Below are positions 1 through 6,917 of a stretch of DNA of 64,000 nucleotides, piece by piece. Position 1 is the stretch's first letter, and every line of letters begins with the position of its first letter. The stretch lies in assembly GCF_001613105.1 (NCBI RefSeq), contig NZ_BDBS01000004.1:1-64000 (forward strand). Reading direction: 5' to 3'. Below the pieces are notes generated by a model. That model saw nothing but the letters and a program-made list of their open reading frames with translations. It was not told where the DNA came from and did not search any database. A program made the translations under genes and the position numbers. This stretch comes from Nocardia pseudobrasiliensis NBRC 108224. GTDB lineage: Bacteria > Actinomycetota > Actinomycetes > Mycobacteriales > Mycobacteriaceae.

Positions 1-927
1 TCCGGACTGCAGCAGCGGCGTCAGACGATCGGTGATGACGGTCTTGATGTCCGCGCCGGATGCGATGTCGCGCAAGGCCGGAGCGATCTGTGCCAGTACC
101 GGGGACCAGTCACTGCTCGTGGCGCTGGCCAGGACGGGCTCGACCAGTTCACGCAGCGCCTGGGTCGGATTCTGTCCGCCCTCGCCCGGCGCGCCGAAGA
201 CCTCACGCGCCTGGGCGATCAGCGTATCGATCACGGTGTCGCCGGAATCGCGTCGGGCCCCGGCCATTTCGGTGGCATCGCGGACGAAGGCGAGCACATC
301 CTGCACCGGCTGCCGCAACGGACCGGCCGGAACCTGTTCGGCCCACGCGCCGATCTGATTCAGATTCAGCCCCGAGGTCGCGATCTGGCCGACCAGTCCG
401 GCGATATCCTCGACCATCGCGGGCGCGCGACCGGTCTCGCCATTGCTGGCGACCGCCTCGTTCTCCGGAACCGCCGCGCGCACAGCCTGATGAATCACGG
501 GCGCGGCCGCCATCGGCGTGAAGGTCGCCTCCGACACCGGCGGGACGGGCTCGGCCGGTCGCTCGGGCGACGGTCCGCGCACGGCATCGGAGAAACTGTC
601 GAGCGGGGCGGCCAGCGGGCTGCCCTGTGCCATCGACTGGGCTCCGGTCAGCGCCGATTCGAGCTGGGAACGAGCGCCCGGATCCAGATGTGCGCCCAGG
701 GCCGCGCCGAGCTGACCGAGCGGTCCGCCGCCGCCATCGGTGGCGGTGGCCGTCGCGGGTGTCGTCTCGGCCTGCGCCACGGTTTCGGCGCCGAACGTCG
801 CGGTCGCGATCGAGGCGAACGCGGCAGCGGCATACAGGCCGCGCCGGTTCCTGTCGGTCTTCCTTCTGTGCCGACCCGATGCCTTGGTGACTGATGTCTT
901 CTGCACGTCTCGCCCATGCCTTTCCAT
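1..927 (-). CDS. secreted hypothetical protein (C-terminus off the left edge)
   Basis: The minus-strand frame is open from the ATG at 927 to the window edge (309 codons, no stop), so the C-terminus is missing. The first 25 residues are rich in Arg and Lys. A hydrophobic Ala/Ser/Thr stretch follows and ends in AETVAQAET, which looks like an export signal with signal peptidase cleavage. The mature part is Ala/Pro-rich at first and then amphipathic and helical, without Cys or any catalytic motif I recognise. A GTG at 906, eight residues in, is an alternative start with a purine-rich stretch upstream. It lies downstream of two other minus-strand unknowns and may belong with them. No family is assigned. 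Confidence 0.6.
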   Translation of the reverse strand, partial: MERHGRDVQKTSVTKASGRHRRKTDRNRRGLYAAAAFASIATATFGAETVAQAETTPATATATDGGGGPLGQLGAALGAHLDPGARSQLESALTGAQSMAQGSPLAAPLDSFSDAVRGPSPERPAEPVPPVSEATFTPMAAAPVIHQAVRAAVPENEAVASNGETGRAPAMVEDIAGLVGQIATSGLNLNQIGAWAEQVPAGPLRQPVQDVLAFVRDATEMAGARRDSGDTVIDTLIAQAREVFGAPGEGGQNPTQALRELVEPVLASATSSDWSPVLAQIAPALRDIASGADIKTVITDRLTPLLQSG

Positions 928-995
928 GAAATGAATCCATTTACAGCGGAAGGAGCAAATTTTCAGCTAAGTATTGGCAGCGCAAAGAAAAAGGG

Positions 996-1010
996 CAACG
1001 AATATCGTTG
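996..1010. promoter_or_regulatory. 15-bp perfect inverted repeat upstream of the secreted protein gene
   Basis: CAACGA and TCGTTG flank the triplet ATA. A wider imperfect dyad (GGCAACG at 994-1000, CGTTGCC at 1018-1024) encloses it. It lies about 70 bp upstream of the minus-strand start at 927, in an AT-richer stretch of this GC-rich window, so an operator is plausible. It could also be a weak terminator for the gene ending at 1056. Confidence 0.3.
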
Positions 1011-1055
1011 TGACGTACGTTGCCATACAAAAAACAGTGATGAATGAAGTCGAAT

Positions 1056-1241
1056 TCAGCGCAATAACAATGCGACGGCCCGGTCGGATATCACCACGAT
1101 CCAGACCATCAGCAGCAGACCGATAGCGACAAGTCCGGCCAGCACGGAAATCGACCGAGCCCGCCCCCGCGACCGTCGATCATCACGCACGCGGAACACC
1201 GGCGGCGAATCAGCGCCCCGCGGAGCCCGATAGTCACGCAT
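1056..1241 (-). CDS. small single-pass membrane protein
   Basis: This 61-residue protein starts at the ATG at 1241, inside the last codons of the upstream gene (8-nt overlap), which implies translational coupling. Residues 1-30 are polar and highly basic. Residues 31-52 form one clear transmembrane helix with Leu/Ile/Val repeats, followed by a short tail. The basic N-terminus suggests a cytoplasmic N-terminus. No family is recognised. A longer upstream start in this frame would add 22 residues overlapping the neighbour and lacks a good ribosome site. Confidence 0.55.
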   Translation of the reverse strand: MRDYRAPRGADSPPVFRVRDDRRSRGRARSISVLAGLVAIGLLLMVWIVVISDRAVALLLR

Positions 1242-1746
1242 GAGCGTCCCCGAGTCCCTCATGCCACGGGCGCAACAGCTCCCGGTGCACCTCCTCGGTG
1301 AACTCACCGCGCCCGACCAGATCGCCCAGCACCGCGGCGGTCACCGCCTGCGCGACGGTCGTCGTCGCGCCGATCGCGCCCAGTGACTGCAGGATCGTGG
1401 CGAATCCGCCCGTTCCCGCGCCGGGCGAGAGCGCCTGTCCCGCAGCCGCCGTCGCGATCTGAATATTGCGCGAGCGGCCGAATTCCTTGGCCACAGCGGC
1501 GGCGATCCGCAACGGCTGCGCCGAGGTCTGCTGACCCAATCCGGACAACAGCCCGGCCAGGCCGCCGCCGCCCGCGGCGACGCCCTGCAGATCCGTCAGC
1601 CGGGATTCGGCGGCCCGCGCCGCGCCGGCATTGAGCCGTTCACGCTGTTCGGCGGTCAGCTGTCCGGCGCGTTCGACGATCGTCATGACGTCGTGCCAGC
1701 GCGGACCGTACAGGTATTCCAGATGCAGCGTTTGTTGATCGTTCAT
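1234..1746 (-). CDS. hypothetical protein, helical, Ala/Gly-rich
   Basis: The 170-residue product is chosen to start at the ATG at 1746 because AGAAGGG lies about 10 nt upstream. The in-frame extension further upstream has no ribosome site and reads as noise. The N-terminus (MNDQQTLHLEYLYGPRWHD) is soluble and aromatic. The middle is a Gly/Ala-rich low-complexity segment around residues 65-80, followed by amphipathic helix. It has no signal peptide or known motif. It is the first gene of a coupled pair with the small membrane protein, so the two may act together at the membrane. Function unknown. Confidence 0.6.
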   Translation of the reverse strand: MNDQQTLHLEYLYGPRWHDVMTIVERAGQLTAEQRERLNAGAARAAESRLTDLQGVAAGGGGLAGLLSGLGQQTSAQPLRIAAAVAKEFGRSRNIQIATAAAGQALSPGAGTGGFATILQSLGAIGATTTVAQAVTAAVLGDLVGRGEFTEEVHRELLRPWHEGLGDAHA

Positions 1747-2094
1747 AGCAATTCGGGCCCTTCTCTCGAGCTCTCCAGAGAACCGATCAACTGCATATTC
1801 CACATTGCAGACAACCGCGTCAATGCCCGCCCAATGGAATATTTCAACTCCGGCAATATTGTACGAAAATCCGCCCGCGCAAACCCTTGACAATATTCGC
1901 CTTCGATGATTCGCCAGCAATTTGCCGCTTCGATGAGCGCGTCCCGTTCCCGAGCCTCCGCCCGGTGTGGGCCCCGAACCGTCCGGGCAGCACACCATTT
2001 CGGCCGCCGATACCCTCCTGTGGCGCGAACTTGGCGAAATAAACTACATCGTCGTAGCTCGTTTCTGTGTGGTCGACCGAGAAAGGGCCGTGTC
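1747..2094. other. intergenic region, 348 bp, between divergent genes
   Basis: I see no convincing gene here. The open frames crossing it have poor start context. It should carry divergent promoters for the minus-strand gene starting at 1746 and the LysR-like gene starting at 2095. A short dyad CTAC...GTAG at 2045-2058 lies about 40 bp before the LysR start and could be an operator half. Confidence 0.3.
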
Positions 2095-2373
2095 ATGGAG
2101 CCGCTCAACCTGTATCGGCTGACCCAGTTCCTCGAGGTAGCCGAGGAGTTGAATTTCACCCGGGCGGCCCGGCGGTTGCATATGACGCAGCAGGCACTGA
2201 GCGTTTCGGTGCGCCGCCTCGAGCGCGAACTCGGCGTCACGCTGTTCGAACGGACCACCCGCCGGGTGGCGCTGACCGACGCCGGACGGATCCTGCGCGA
2301 CGGATCTCGGACCCTGCTCACGGCCTCCCGCGAGGTGGCCGCCCAGACCCGGCAAGCCGCACAGTCCGCATGA
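2095..2373 (+). CDS. LysR-type DNA-binding domain, effector domain absent
   Basis: The 92-residue product is a clean LysR winged helix-turn-helix (residues 1-65: LNFTRAARRLHMTQQALSVS, then the LFERTTRRVALTDAG wing) plus the start of the linker helix. LysR regulators are normally about 300 residues with a ligand-binding domain, and here that domain is entirely absent. The stop codon overlaps the ATG of the next gene (ATGA), so the two are translationally coupled. It may be a deletion remnant or a stand-alone DNA-binding protein. Whether it still dimerises and regulates is unknown. Confidence 0.65.
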   Translation: MEPLNLYRLTQFLEVAEELNFTRAARRLHMTQQALSVSVRRLERELGVTLFERTTRRVALTDAGRILRDGSRTLLTASREVAAQTRQAAQSA

Positions 2374-3278
2374 AGGCGGGCCGTTCGACCCTGTTCGAAC
2401 GCATCGGATTCACAGTGCTCGTCGCGCTCGTCGCGGCCCTGGCCCCGGTCGGGACCGCGGCGAACGCGCAACCGGCGGCCCCCACGGCGGTCTGCGGGAC
2501 CGCGCTGTCCGACGATGAGTTGGACACCATCGCCCGGCTCTCGCAAACCTCCGACCTGACCGGCGATTCGCTGGCGCGGCTGGAGACCGCCGTGGCGCGG
2601 CTGCACGAGATCACCGAAATTCTTGTGGCGCATCACGATCGACGCGGCCTGTTCGGGGTCGGTCTGGACACCGTCGAGCAGGCCGCGGTCATGCCGTTGC
2701 AGCGCGATCCGGCGGCCTTCCAGGATCGCGAGTACGCGCATCGCATCAGCCTCGAATTGCTGAGCCGTTACCTGGACAATCTGCACGCCGAATTCACCGG
2801 TGGCCCGCTCGCGCCACAGTGGGCGCGATATTTCGATGCGACCCGGCGGTGCGAACTGTCCGGGGCGCGCGTCGCGATGACGGGCTACGCCGCCCACCTG
2901 GTCGTCGACCTGTCCGAATCCGTCGCCGCGATCGGCAGCGAACCGCGCAACGCGCCCGACTACTTCGAAATCGTCGCCGCCATCGCCGAGACGGGCGATC
3001 TGATCGTTGACCGCACCAGGGACGTCTACGCCGCGGACCTGGGTCCGCTGTGGCGGTTCTATTTCTTCGGCGAGGGTCTGGATCTCCTACTGGGCCGGGG
3101 CGTGGCGACCCGGCCACTGTTGGTACTGGCCGACCTCGGAGCCAATGTCGTCATCTTCGGTAATGGCTTGGCACTGCGCGATCCGGCGCTGCACGACACC
3201 ACCGCGGCCGAGATGTGGGCGCTGTTCGACGCCGCCGACACCGCCTTCGCCGTCCTGGCCCAGATCCACGCGCTCTGA
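2370..3278 (+). CDS. exported DUF5995-like protein
   Basis: The start is the ATG at 2370, overlapping the stop of the LysR fragment. The 302-residue product has an N-terminal hydrophobic segment (about residues 10-33) ending in ANAQPAAP, which is a good signal peptide. The mature part resembles DUF5995 proteins, with a block around LDNLHAEF and a downstream stretch of conserved type ending VAMTGYAAHLVVDL. No enzymatic activity is established for the family. Two hydrophobic stretches near the C-terminus could pack in the core or touch membrane. The family call is from memory of the conserved block. Confidence 0.55.
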   Translation: MKAGRSTLFERIGFTVLVALVAALAPVGTAANAQPAAPTAVCGTALSDDELDTIARLSQTSDLTGDSLARLETAVARLHEITEILVAHHDRRGLFGVGLDTVEQAAVMPLQRDPAAFQDREYAHRISLELLSRYLDNLHAEFTGGPLAPQWARYFDATRRCELSGARVAMTGYAAHLVVDLSESVAAIGSEPRNAPDYFEIVAAIAETGDLIVDRTRDVYAADLGPLWRFYFFGEGLDLLLGRGVATRPLLVLADLGANVVIFGNGLALRDPALHDTTAAEMWALFDAADTAFAVLAQIHAL

Positions 3279-3300
3279 CAAGAGACCGATTGTCAAGCGC
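3270..3300 (+). terminator. hairpin after the DUF5995-like gene
   Basis: GCGCT and TGACA, separated by one base, pair with TGTCA and GCGC downstream across a 10-nt loop, with one bulge. The hairpin overlaps the stop codon at 3276-3278 and has no U-tract, as is common in high-GC actinobacteria. Confidence 0.35.
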
Positions 3301-3488
3301 TACAGCGTAAAAGAATCGCTAAGCATATCCCGCGCGGAACATTCTCCCCGGTCCCTGACCTGCGCGGACGCCAAAGTTGCTGCGAGGTTGCTTGACGGTG
3401 TGGTCGCGGTCCGAGAACCATCGGTCCCCGGGGGGCATGAACATCTTGTCGACTCGCTCATCCGCCCGACGAAGGAGTTTCACCCGAG

Positions 3489-4547
3489 ATGGACCTCTTC
3501 GATCCGCAGTTCAGCGCCGCCGTGATCCCCCCGACGATCCTGTTGCATCTGCGCAGGCTCGCCGTCGAACGTGGGTTCGACACCGAGCTGTGGTTCGGCG
3601 GGACGGGCGTGGTACCCGAACAACTCGACGCGCCCGAAACCCGCGTCTCCTTTCGCCAGGCCGATACGGTACTGCGCCGCGCGCTGCGGGCGCTGCCGGA
3701 CGGGCCGTGGGGTGTGGAGGTCGGGGTGAAGAACGCGACGGTGCGATTCGGTCTCCTGGGCTTCGCGATGCGCTCGTGCCGCAATGGCGGGGAAGCGTTC
3801 GGTCTGGGTGTGCAGCTGCATCGGTCGATAGGCAGCCTGCTCGACTTCGAATTCGACCGCGGACCCGAATCGAGCACCCTGCGCATTCTCGAACGTATCC
3901 CGGATCCCGAGACCGTACGCTTCCTCACCGAGGAGGCCATGTTCACCGCCCTGATCGCCGCGCGGTCGGTGCTGGAGGACGATGTCTGCCCGCAGCGTGT
4001 GCGCGTCGCGTATCCGGAGCCGTCCTACAGCGAGGAATATCGCCGATACTTCCGCTGCCCGATCGACTTCGATTGCGGGGTCACCGAGCTGAGTTTCGAC
4101 AGCCGACTGCTCGACCGACCCATCCGCACCTGCAACGAGGCCAATCTCAATGCCTCGCTCGACGCCTTCAAACGCATGTCCGAGGCGATTCCGGATCGCA
4201 GTGACATCGTGGCCTCGGTCGAGGCCATACTCGGTGAGAATCTGCGCCGCGTGATCACCATGGCCGAGGTCGCCGACCGCCTGTTCGTCACCGAACGCAC
4301 CCTGCGCAGACAACTCACCGCGGCCGGCGAACGCTTCAGCGATATTCGCGACCGGGTTCGGCAGCGTCGGGCCCTGTTCCTGGTCCGCGAAACGAATATG
4401 ACGATCGCCCAGATCGCGTCCCAGACCGGCTACAGCGACGCTCGGGAATTCCGGCGCGCCTATGTCCGATGGAACGGCGAACCACCGAGCGAAACCCGCC
4501 GGACGAGCGGTGTGATCGGAGACGATTGGGAACGAGTCGCCTCCTAG
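3489..4547 (+). CDS. AraC family transcriptional regulator
   Basis: The 352-residue protein has the layout of OruR/ArgR-like AraC regulators: an N-terminal arabinose-binding-type domain (about residues 20-210) and a C-terminal double HTH (about 245-340). The HTH includes ITMAEVADRLFVTERTLRRQ, a second helix pair around MTIAQIASQTGYSDAREFRR, and the typical AYVRWNGEPPSE ending. The start at 3489 has GAAGGAG about 10 nt upstream. It stands alone. The glycine-rich secreted protein gene converges on it with one base between the stops. Confidence 0.9.
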   Translation: MDLFDPQFSAAVIPPTILLHLRRLAVERGFDTELWFGGTGVVPEQLDAPETRVSFRQADTVLRRALRALPDGPWGVEVGVKNATVRFGLLGFAMRSCRNGGEAFGLGVQLHRSIGSLLDFEFDRGPESSTLRILERIPDPETVRFLTEEAMFTALIAARSVLEDDVCPQRVRVAYPEPSYSEEYRRYFRCPIDFDCGVTELSFDSRLLDRPIRTCNEANLNASLDAFKRMSEAIPDRSDIVASVEAILGENLRRVITMAEVADRLFVTERTLRRQLTAAGERFSDIRDRVRQRRALFLVRETNMTIAQIASQTGYSDAREFRRAYVRWNGEPPSETRRTSGVIGDDWERVAS

Positions 4548-4548
4548 T

Positions 4549-5508
4549 TCACGCGGCGGGCAGATCGAAACTGATGACGACCGACGGTTGCTCGTCCCAT
4601 CCGGCCGGACCGATCGTCCCGCCGAGCGGGACCAGCGACGCGCCGCCGCCTCCCCCGCCGGGAGGCGTATCCGGATCACCGCGCCCGTCCCGGGCGGTTC
4701 CGCCGATCGCGCCGCCGCCACCGCCGTGCCACCCCGCACCGCCGCCTCCGCCACCGCCTGTCCCGCTGCCCTGAACGCCGACATCGCCACCGGCCGTGCC
4801 GCCGTATCCGGGCCCGCCCCGACCGCCCGCGGGCAGATCGGTGCCGAAGACGTTCTCACCGCCGCCCGGCGCCAACGCGGTATCGGAAGTGCCTGCGGCT
4901 CCGCCACGTTCGCCGCCGCCGGGCATGCCCGCGTCACCGCCCGGTGACATTCGCCCGTCCCACGTCGCCGCACCGCCGCCACCACCGGCCGCGGTCACCA
5001 ATTCCAGACGACCCGGCGCGTCACCGATGATCACCCCGAGATCGAGCGAAACCGACGATGCCCCGCCACCGTCACCGCCCCGGACATTCGGATAGGCCGT
5101 GGCATCCGCACCCGGCACCGGCCGGGTCGAACCACCCCGACCGCCGCCACCGGTGCTCTTGGCCGGATCGGGCACGGCGACATGGATATTCAGCCGGGAC
5201 CCCGGCGGCACCGACGCGTCACCACCGGCACGCGCACCGCGCCCACCCGCCGCGACGGTATGACAGCAACTGGCCGCCCCGCGCGCACCGACCGCTTCGA
5301 TATGTATCCGCGTCACCGGCATCGGCAGTTCCAGGACCCGACCCGTACTCAGCGAATCCGGATTCGTATAGACGCATGTGACCGTCGTCCCCGAGGTTCG
5401 ACACTCCGGCGGCAGCGGCGCGGCGGCGGCGGGTACCGCCGCGACGATCGGCCAGGCCATGGCGGCAGTTCCGGCAATGGCACCCAGACGCAGGCTCATA
5501 CCGTGCAT
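4549..5508 (-). CDS. glycine-rich secreted protein
   Basis: The 319-residue protein begins with a signal peptide (hydrophobic core about residues 6-28, ending VPAAAAP). A short segment with paired cysteines follows (around GAASCCH), and the rest is dominated by GG and GGG runs. It resembles bacterial glycine-rich surface or PGRS-like repeats. It has no PE domain, so it is not a PE_PGRS protein. The C-terminal end (PSVVISFDLPAA) is beta-like. ATG at 5508 is chosen, and the ATG at 5499 is equally possible. A role in the cell envelope or matrix is inference only. Confidence 0.65.
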   Translation of the reverse strand: MHGMSLRLGAIAGTAAMAWPIVAAVPAAAAPLPPECRTSGTTVTCVYTNPDSLSTGRVLELPMPVTRIHIEAVGARGAASCCHTVAAGGRGARAGGDASVPPGSRLNIHVAVPDPAKSTGGGGRGGSTRPVPGADATAYPNVRGGDGGGASSVSLDLGVIIGDAPGRLELVTAAGGGGGAATWDGRMSPGGDAGMPGGGERGGAAGTSDTALAPGGGENVFGTDLPAGGRGGPGYGGTAGGDVGVQGSGTGGGGGGGAGWHGGGGGAIGGTARDGRGDPDTPPGGGGGGASLVPLGGTIGPAGWDEQPSVVISFDLPAA

Positions 5509-5536
5509 TTCAACATGGAAACGGTCCCGGCGAGGG

Positions 5537-5878
5537 TCATTCCGACCCGGTGTCGGTTTGCGACTCGGCCCATTGCGACGCCCAGGCATCCAGCGGGCCG
5601 AGCGCCTCGTGCAGTCCCACGCCGAGCGGCGTGAGCGCGTAACCCGCTGTCCCCGTAGCGATTACGCCCGCCTCGATGAGCTCCCCGAGACGTTGATACA
5701 GCACACTCGACGACAAACCCGCGCATCGCGCCAACAGCGCTCGCGCACCGACCGGCCCGTCCCGCAACTCCCAGACGATCCGCAAGGTCCAGCGCCGCCC
5801 CAGCAGGTCGAGCGCCGCCATGAGCGGTCGACCGGTCGTCGAGCCGCGCACCGGACGGCCCGGGCGGGGTATCACCAT
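5537..5878 (-). CDS. HxlR family transcriptional regulator
   Basis: The 113-residue product has the HxlR winged helix: a LLGRRWTLRIVWELRDGP helix, then an LSSSVLYQRLGELIEAGVI recognition region, then a YALTPLG wing. The start at 5878 has GAGGAG at good spacing, and a longer in-frame start lacks one. HxlR proteins often sense thiols or aldehydes and control a divergent enzyme gene. The divergent gene here is a broken carboxymuconolactone decarboxylase, so the regulator may have lost its target. A perfect dyad lies 20 bp upstream. Confidence 0.85.
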   Translation of the reverse strand: MVIPRPGRPVRGSTTGRPLMAALDLLGRRWTLRIVWELRDGPVGARALLARCAGLSSSVLYQRLGELIEAGVIATGTAGYALTPLGVGLHEALGPLDAWASQWAESQTDTGSE

Positions 5879-5897
5879 CACACTCCTCGTCCATTGC

Positions 5898-5914
5898 GTT
5901 TCGATTATCGAAAC
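5898..5914. promoter_or_regulatory. 17-bp perfect palindrome, likely HxlR operator
   Basis: GTTTCGAT and ATCGAAAC flank a single T. It lies 20 bp upstream of the HxlR start and just before the homologous part of the divergent decarboxylase remnant. Position and symmetry fit an autoregulatory operator for a dimeric winged-helix regulator. Confidence 0.6.
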
Positions 5915-5920
5915 ACTAGT

Positions 5921-6223
5921 CGCGTCGGACTCACCACCGAGCAGCGGATCTCCCTGACCCATGGCTCCCCCGAAGACTCTTGCTGGACAAGCGAATCCGA
6001 CCGCCTACTCCTGCTGACCGTGGACGCCCTGCACGATCACAGCGATATCGACGACGCTCTGTGGTCACGCCTGACCCAGGTCTTCGACGATCGCCAACTC
6101 CTCGACATCCTCCTGCTGTGCGGCTGGTATCACGCCATCAGGTTCACCGCCCGCGCCACTCGCCTACCACCGGAACCCGGCGCACCGCGCTTCGCCGACC
6201 TACTGCCCCGAACCTCGGGATGA
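5921..6223 (+). pseudogene. carboxymuconolactone decarboxylase family remnant (N-terminus lost)
   Basis: The frame reads RVGLTTEQRISLTHG at first, then a WTSESDRLLLLTVDALH segment, then DDRQLLDILLLCGWYHAIRF and a PG-rich end. This matches the second half of AhpD-like carboxymuconolactone decarboxylase proteins, which are usually about 180 residues. The first half, with the CxxC/His active site, is missing. No start codon with a ribosome site precedes the homologous part, because the HxlR promoter abuts it directly. A deletion of the 5' half is the simplest reading. Confidence 0.6.
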
Positions 6224-6414
6224 CTTGGCGCGAACGTGGATTCGTCGACCTCGACATCCCGCTGTCCGCCGCCGGAATTCTCATCACCGCGTTCGCGCGG
6301 GATGTCGTATTCGGCGGCCCGCCGTTCGCCGTCCTGAGCCTGCGCTGCGTGATCGGCGCGATCCTCGCCGCGGCCGCGTGTCCGCTGATCCGGCTGGAAA
6401 AGATCCTTCAGTGA
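6220..6414 (+). CDS. small hydrophobic protein, two possible membrane helices
   Basis: The ATG at 6220 overlaps the stop of the decarboxylase remnant (ATGA). The 64-residue product is polar for 12 residues and then has two hydrophobic stretches (about 15-32 and 35-58) rich in Ala, Leu and Ile. It could itself be a fragment of a larger transporter, or a coding-like extension of the decayed locus. No family recognised. Confidence 0.35.
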   Translation: MTWRERGFVDLDIPLSAAGILITAFARDVVFGGPPFAVLSLRCVIGAILAAAACPLIRLEKILQ

Positions 6415-6417
6415 ACG

Positions 6418-6482
6418 GTTGTACTACACCGATTGTTGTACTACCGTCTGGTCCCATCTTGATTGATGTAACTTGCTGTAAC
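6418..6482 (+). promoter_or_regulatory. direct repeats upstream of mmpS-mmpL
   Basis: GTTGTACTAC occurs at 6418-6427 and again at 6435-6444 (17-bp period). TGTAAC occurs at 6467-6472 and 6477-6482 (10-bp period). All four copies contain TGTA. The block sits in the only AT-rich gap before the MmpS gene and ends about 20 bp from its likely start, so it probably holds the promoter and an activator or repressor site for the mmpS-mmpL operon. Confidence 0.45.
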
Positions 6483-6527
6483 GTTTAATGAAGGGTGAGG
6501 TAATGCGGCGTCACGCCTGGATACCTG

Positions 6528-6917
6528 GTGGTGATCGCGACGCTCGCGACCGCCGGGGCGTATATCGCCCACCTACGGCTGAGCGAGATTCCGGACCTCG
6601 CGATCGGGCATTCCCCGACGCCGCCCGCCCTCGGCCGACCGCACGACAAGGTCGTCGACTACGCGGTCGACGGTCCCGCCCACGCCTCGGTCACGCTGTC
6701 GTATCTGGACGCCAACGGTGATGCCCGCGATGTGACGGCCACCCTGCCCTGGCGCACCTCCGTGCGCACCGGCAAGCTGACCATCTCGAGCGGTGTGATC
6801 GCACAGTCGGACGCCGACCGCCTCTCCTGCCGTATCGCCATCGACGGCCAGGTTCGCGACGAACAATCCGCCACCGGACCGTCGGCCGCCGCGAGCTGCA
6901 AGGTCGTGGTGTCGTGA
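6528..6917 (+). CDS. MmpS family membrane protein, apparent N-terminal frameshift
   Basis: MmpS proteins are small single-pass accessory subunits of MmpL transporters. The frame from the GTG at 6528 (129 residues) gives a hydrophobic anchor and the MmpS fold, including VDYAVDGPAHASVTLSYLDA, a TLPW block and DADRLSCRIAIDGQVRDE. The family's N-terminal signature appears just upstream in a different frame: the ATG at 6503, preceded by GGGTGAGG, reads MRRHAWIP and then loses the frame at about 6524. Joining the two gives a normal MmpS start (RRHAWIP-LVVIATLA). So there is a one- or two-base indel, either real or an assembly error. With the GTG start, the cytoplasmic residues are lost. It overlaps mmpL by 4 nt. 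Confidence 0.75.
   Translation: MVIATLATAGAYIAHLRLSEIPDLAIGHSPTPPALGRPHDKVVDYAVDGPAHASVTLSYLDANGDARDVTATLPWRTSVRTGKLTISSGVIAQSDADRLSCRIAIDGQVRDEQSATGPSAAASCKVVVS

Noticed and set aside
203..940. 245-codon minus-strand frame at the left end
   Set aside because: Arg/Gly-rich shadow. The neighbouring frame from ATG 927 has a signal peptide and normal composition and is taken instead.
4549..5508. PE_PGRS protein
   Set aside because: The glycine-rich repeats are suggestive, but there is no PE domain and a standard signal peptide is present.
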